From Cellvibrio sp. pealriver (GTDB lineage Bacteria; Pseudomonadota; Gammaproteobacteria; Pseudomonadales; Cellvibrionaceae), in assembly GCF_001183545.1 (NCBI RefSeq), contig NZ_KQ236688.1, positions 326,414 to 390,413 of the forward strand: a stretch of 64,000 nt of DNA. The letters are read 5' to 3'. Below, one piece after another: positions 62,317 through 64,000 of this stretch; within the stretch, counting starts at the first letter, position 1, and each line of letters opens with the position of its first letter. Below the pieces are notes generated by a model. The model saw only the letters and a program-made list of their open reading frames with translations, was not told the origin of the DNA and searched no databases. The position numbers and the translations under genes are program-made.

Positions 62317-64000
62317 ATGTCACCGTTTGTCGCATCGAGTAATGCCGCGTTCAAAGTCTGGCTTAGCATGCAGTGCCAAATGCTTGGCAATGCCAGTGCC
62401 GCTATGTTGGTACAAACGTCTTCGTCCAAACCACTGATTGTTGCCAAATGGCCGCAAGGAATTGTGCTGGATGCAGACCTGCGCAATGCGCTTGCACAGG
62501 TGCGCGAGAAAGGGCGATTGCATCTTGCGCCGCAGGGGCAGCAACTGATTCTCGGGCAGCCATTGGAAATTGACGGACAGGTGTGGGGAGTATTGGTTGT
62601 CCGCTTGGATTCCAGTGATAAAAAAGCACTCCCCGGTGTACTCAAGCATCTCAAGTTAGGGCAGTTCTGGCTGCACTTTTTATTGCAGCAACAGGCCTTG
62701 TTTTTGCAGCAACAGGCATTGCAGCCACAAGCGTCCTCGCTACCACTTTCACCGCATGAACAATCAGCAGACTCATCCGCTGGCACCTTTACACCGGCTA
62801 TGCCTGCATTTGAAAAAAGCGATATTGATGCAGCGCTATTACAACTCAGCGCCAGTTTGTTAAAAGAAAACTCCCTGCAGGAAATGGCCATCAGTCTGGT
62901 GAATTTACTTGCCGGCTATGTGCAAGCGACGCGCGTGAGCCTGGGCTTGTACGGGCGAAAAAGTATCACGCTTGAAGCCATTTCATTCTCTGCCAATTTT
63001 GACCAGCGCACTTTGGCCATGCAGGCCGTTGTGGATGTCATGGCAGAAGCAGTGGAGCAGGGCGTGAATATTGATTTCTCCCCGGTGCATGATGATGCCG
63101 GGCATCCACCTAATCAAGATAAGCACGACGGCAATACTGCCAGTTCACAGGGCATTATCTATCGCGCGCATCAGCAATTATTACAGCAGCAACATTTGCG
63201 TGCGGTGCATACGCTGTTGTTGCGCAGAGGCACTCATATTATTGGCGCTCTTACCATCGAGCTGGATAAGCAAGCATCGCTCGATGACACCCAGCGTGCA
63301 TTTGTGCAGCAGGCGCTGCATTTCGCCGGCCCTATTGTGGCGCTGCAACAACAGGCATCCGCCAGTGTCTGGCAGGGAGTCAAAGGGCGTGTTGCCCGGC
63401 GGTTATCGCGCTGGTTTGGTGAAGACTCCTGGCGCGGCAAACTGGCTGCCGTGGTGTTGGTGATAGTTGTGGTGATGTTGTTTGTGCCGGTGGAGTATCG
63501 CCTGTCGGCCGATGCCAGCGTGCAAACCACCGAGAAGCATTGGGTAGTAGCGCCGCAGGACGGTTATTTGGGGAAAGTATTTGTCCGCCCCGGTGATACG
63601 GTGGCCAAGGGGGCTGTGCTGGCGCAAATGAACGACGACGATTTACGTTTGGAGCGGCGCAAGCTCGCGAGCCAGGTACAGCAATATCGCCAAACCTACG
63701 ATACCGCCCTCGCTAATTCCCAGCGCGTGGAAGCGGCGATTGCCAGTGCGCAAATGGATCAGGCGAGTATCCAGCTGCGCTTGGTGGATCAGCAATTAGA
63801 GCGTACCCAACTCATGGCACCTATGGATGGCATGGTTGTGTCTGATGACATATCGCAAACCCAGGGCGCGCCGGTAAAACAGGGAGACTTGTTGTTTGAA
63901 GTCGCTGCAACCAGCGGATTTCTGCTGCAACTGTTTGTTGATGAACGCGATATCGCGGCGGTACAAGTGGGGCAGCAGGGCGAAGTCAAACTGACCAGTT
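62317..64000 (+). CDS. GAF and HlyD-domain membrane-fusion protein, cut by the window end
   Basis: An open frame of 561 codons runs from ATG 62317 to the end of the window without a stop. Residues 120-140 are Gln/Leu-rich. Residues 165-345 look like a GAF-type sensing domain. One membrane helix (AAVVLVIVVVMLFVPV, about 376-391) is followed by a HlyD lipoyl-like region (DGYLGKVFVRPGDTVAKGAVL), a short coiled coil and MAPMDGMVVSDD. This suits an adaptor for an efflux or secretion system with a cytoplasmic sensor. Downstream partners lie outside the window. I cannot say what it transports. Confidence 0.85.
   Translation, partial: MSPFVASSNAAFKVWLSMQCQMLGNASAAMLVQTSSSKPLIVAKWPQGIVLDADLRNALAQVREKGRLHLAPQGQQLILGQPLEIDGQVWGVLVVRLDSSDKKALPGVLKHLKLGQFWLHFLLQQQALFLQQQALQPQASSLPLSPHEQSADSSAGTFTPAMPAFEKSDIDAALLQLSASLLKENSLQEMAISLVNLLAGYVQATRVSLGLYGRKSITLEAISFSANFDQRTLAMQAVVDVMAEAVEQGVNIDFSPVHDDAGHPPNQDKHDGNTASSQGIIYRAHQQLLQQQHLRAVHTLLLRRGTHIIGALTIELDKQASLDDTQRAFVQQALHFAGPIVALQQQASASVWQGVKGRVARRLSRWFGEDSWRGKLAAVVLVIVVVMLFVPVEYRLSADASVQTTEKHWVVAPQDGYLGKVFVRPGDTVAKGAVLAQMNDDDLRLERRKLASQVQQYRQTYDTALANSQRVEAAIASAQMDQASIQLRLVDQQLERTQLMAPMDGMVVSDDISQTQGAPVKQGDLLFEVAATSGFLLQLFVDERDIAAVQVGQQGEVKLTS

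Noticed and set aside
62280..62891. 203-residue Cys-rich reverse-strand frame
   Set aside because: It is antisense to the GAF-HlyD gene; the Cys run is the mirror of Gln/Ala codons in a low-complexity stretch.

Overview
The window reads as chromosome from a gammaproteobacterium close to Pseudomonadales/Cellvibrionales; a Cellvibrio-like genome is my best guess. This rests on a PA2817-type protein, a CyaB-type adenylate cyclase with a MASE2 sensor, the mltF-purL pair, a YdiJ-type flavoprotein and a Lap-type giant adhesin system. It is an inference from gene content, not a database match.

Layout. 1-7.8 kb: a tandem tRNA-Glu/tRNA-Gly duplication, a PA2817-like gene, yadG-yadH-queF, cyaB, a coiled-coil membrane protein, a YdjA-like nitroreductase, then tRNA-Ser and tRNA-Arg. 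7.8-17.0 kb: a roughly 9.2-kb integrative element in the 3' end of tRNA-Arg. It resembles a P4-type phage satellite: tyrosine integrase, an unknown 325-residue protein, an AlpA-like regulator, small unknown genes, a 992-residue primase-helicase, three small reverse-strand genes and an XRE repressor. Two inverted clusters of a GTGGGGAAC motif lie 3' of the integrase gene and beyond the repressor gene and look like replication sites. GGGGGTA arm-type repeats lie near both ends. 17-22.8 kb: housekeeping genes (HDOD protein, dusC, a DEAD-box helicase, phoH with a Pho box, rlmA).

23.2-40.1 kb: a complete Lap-type biofilm adhesin locus. It holds a TolC channel fused to an OmpA peptidoglycan-binding domain, the type I secretion ATPase (LapB-like) and adaptor (LapC-like), a LuxR regulator with a receiver domain that has lost its phosphorylation site, a 2415-residue RTX adhesin, a small conserved partner, and convergent lapG-lapD. 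The adhesin carries a TAAG site at residues 109-112, where a LapG protease is expected to cut. LapD, a degenerate GGDEF/EAL c-di-GMP receptor, should hold LapG inactive. A symmetrical CRP/Vfr-type site sits just upstream of the adhesin start, so cAMP (cyaB is in the window) and c-di-GMP may converge here.

40.3-54 kb: a GntR regulator, a possible small RNA, a DUF349 protein, a YdiJ-like FAD/Fe-S dehydrogenase, mltF, a 1.26-kb gene-free AT-rich stretch and purL. 54-64 kb: two lipoproteins, trxB, a signalling operon (histidine kinase, response regulator, REC-GGDEF-EAL protein), and the start of a GAF-HlyD membrane-fusion protein that runs off the end of the window.

Most genes are intact. The main interest lies in the satellite-like island, with its two motif clusters, paired repressor operators, repeats and unknown genes, and in the adhesin locus with its TolC-OmpA fusion, pseudo-receiver regulator and an unidentified domain inserted in the adhesin.
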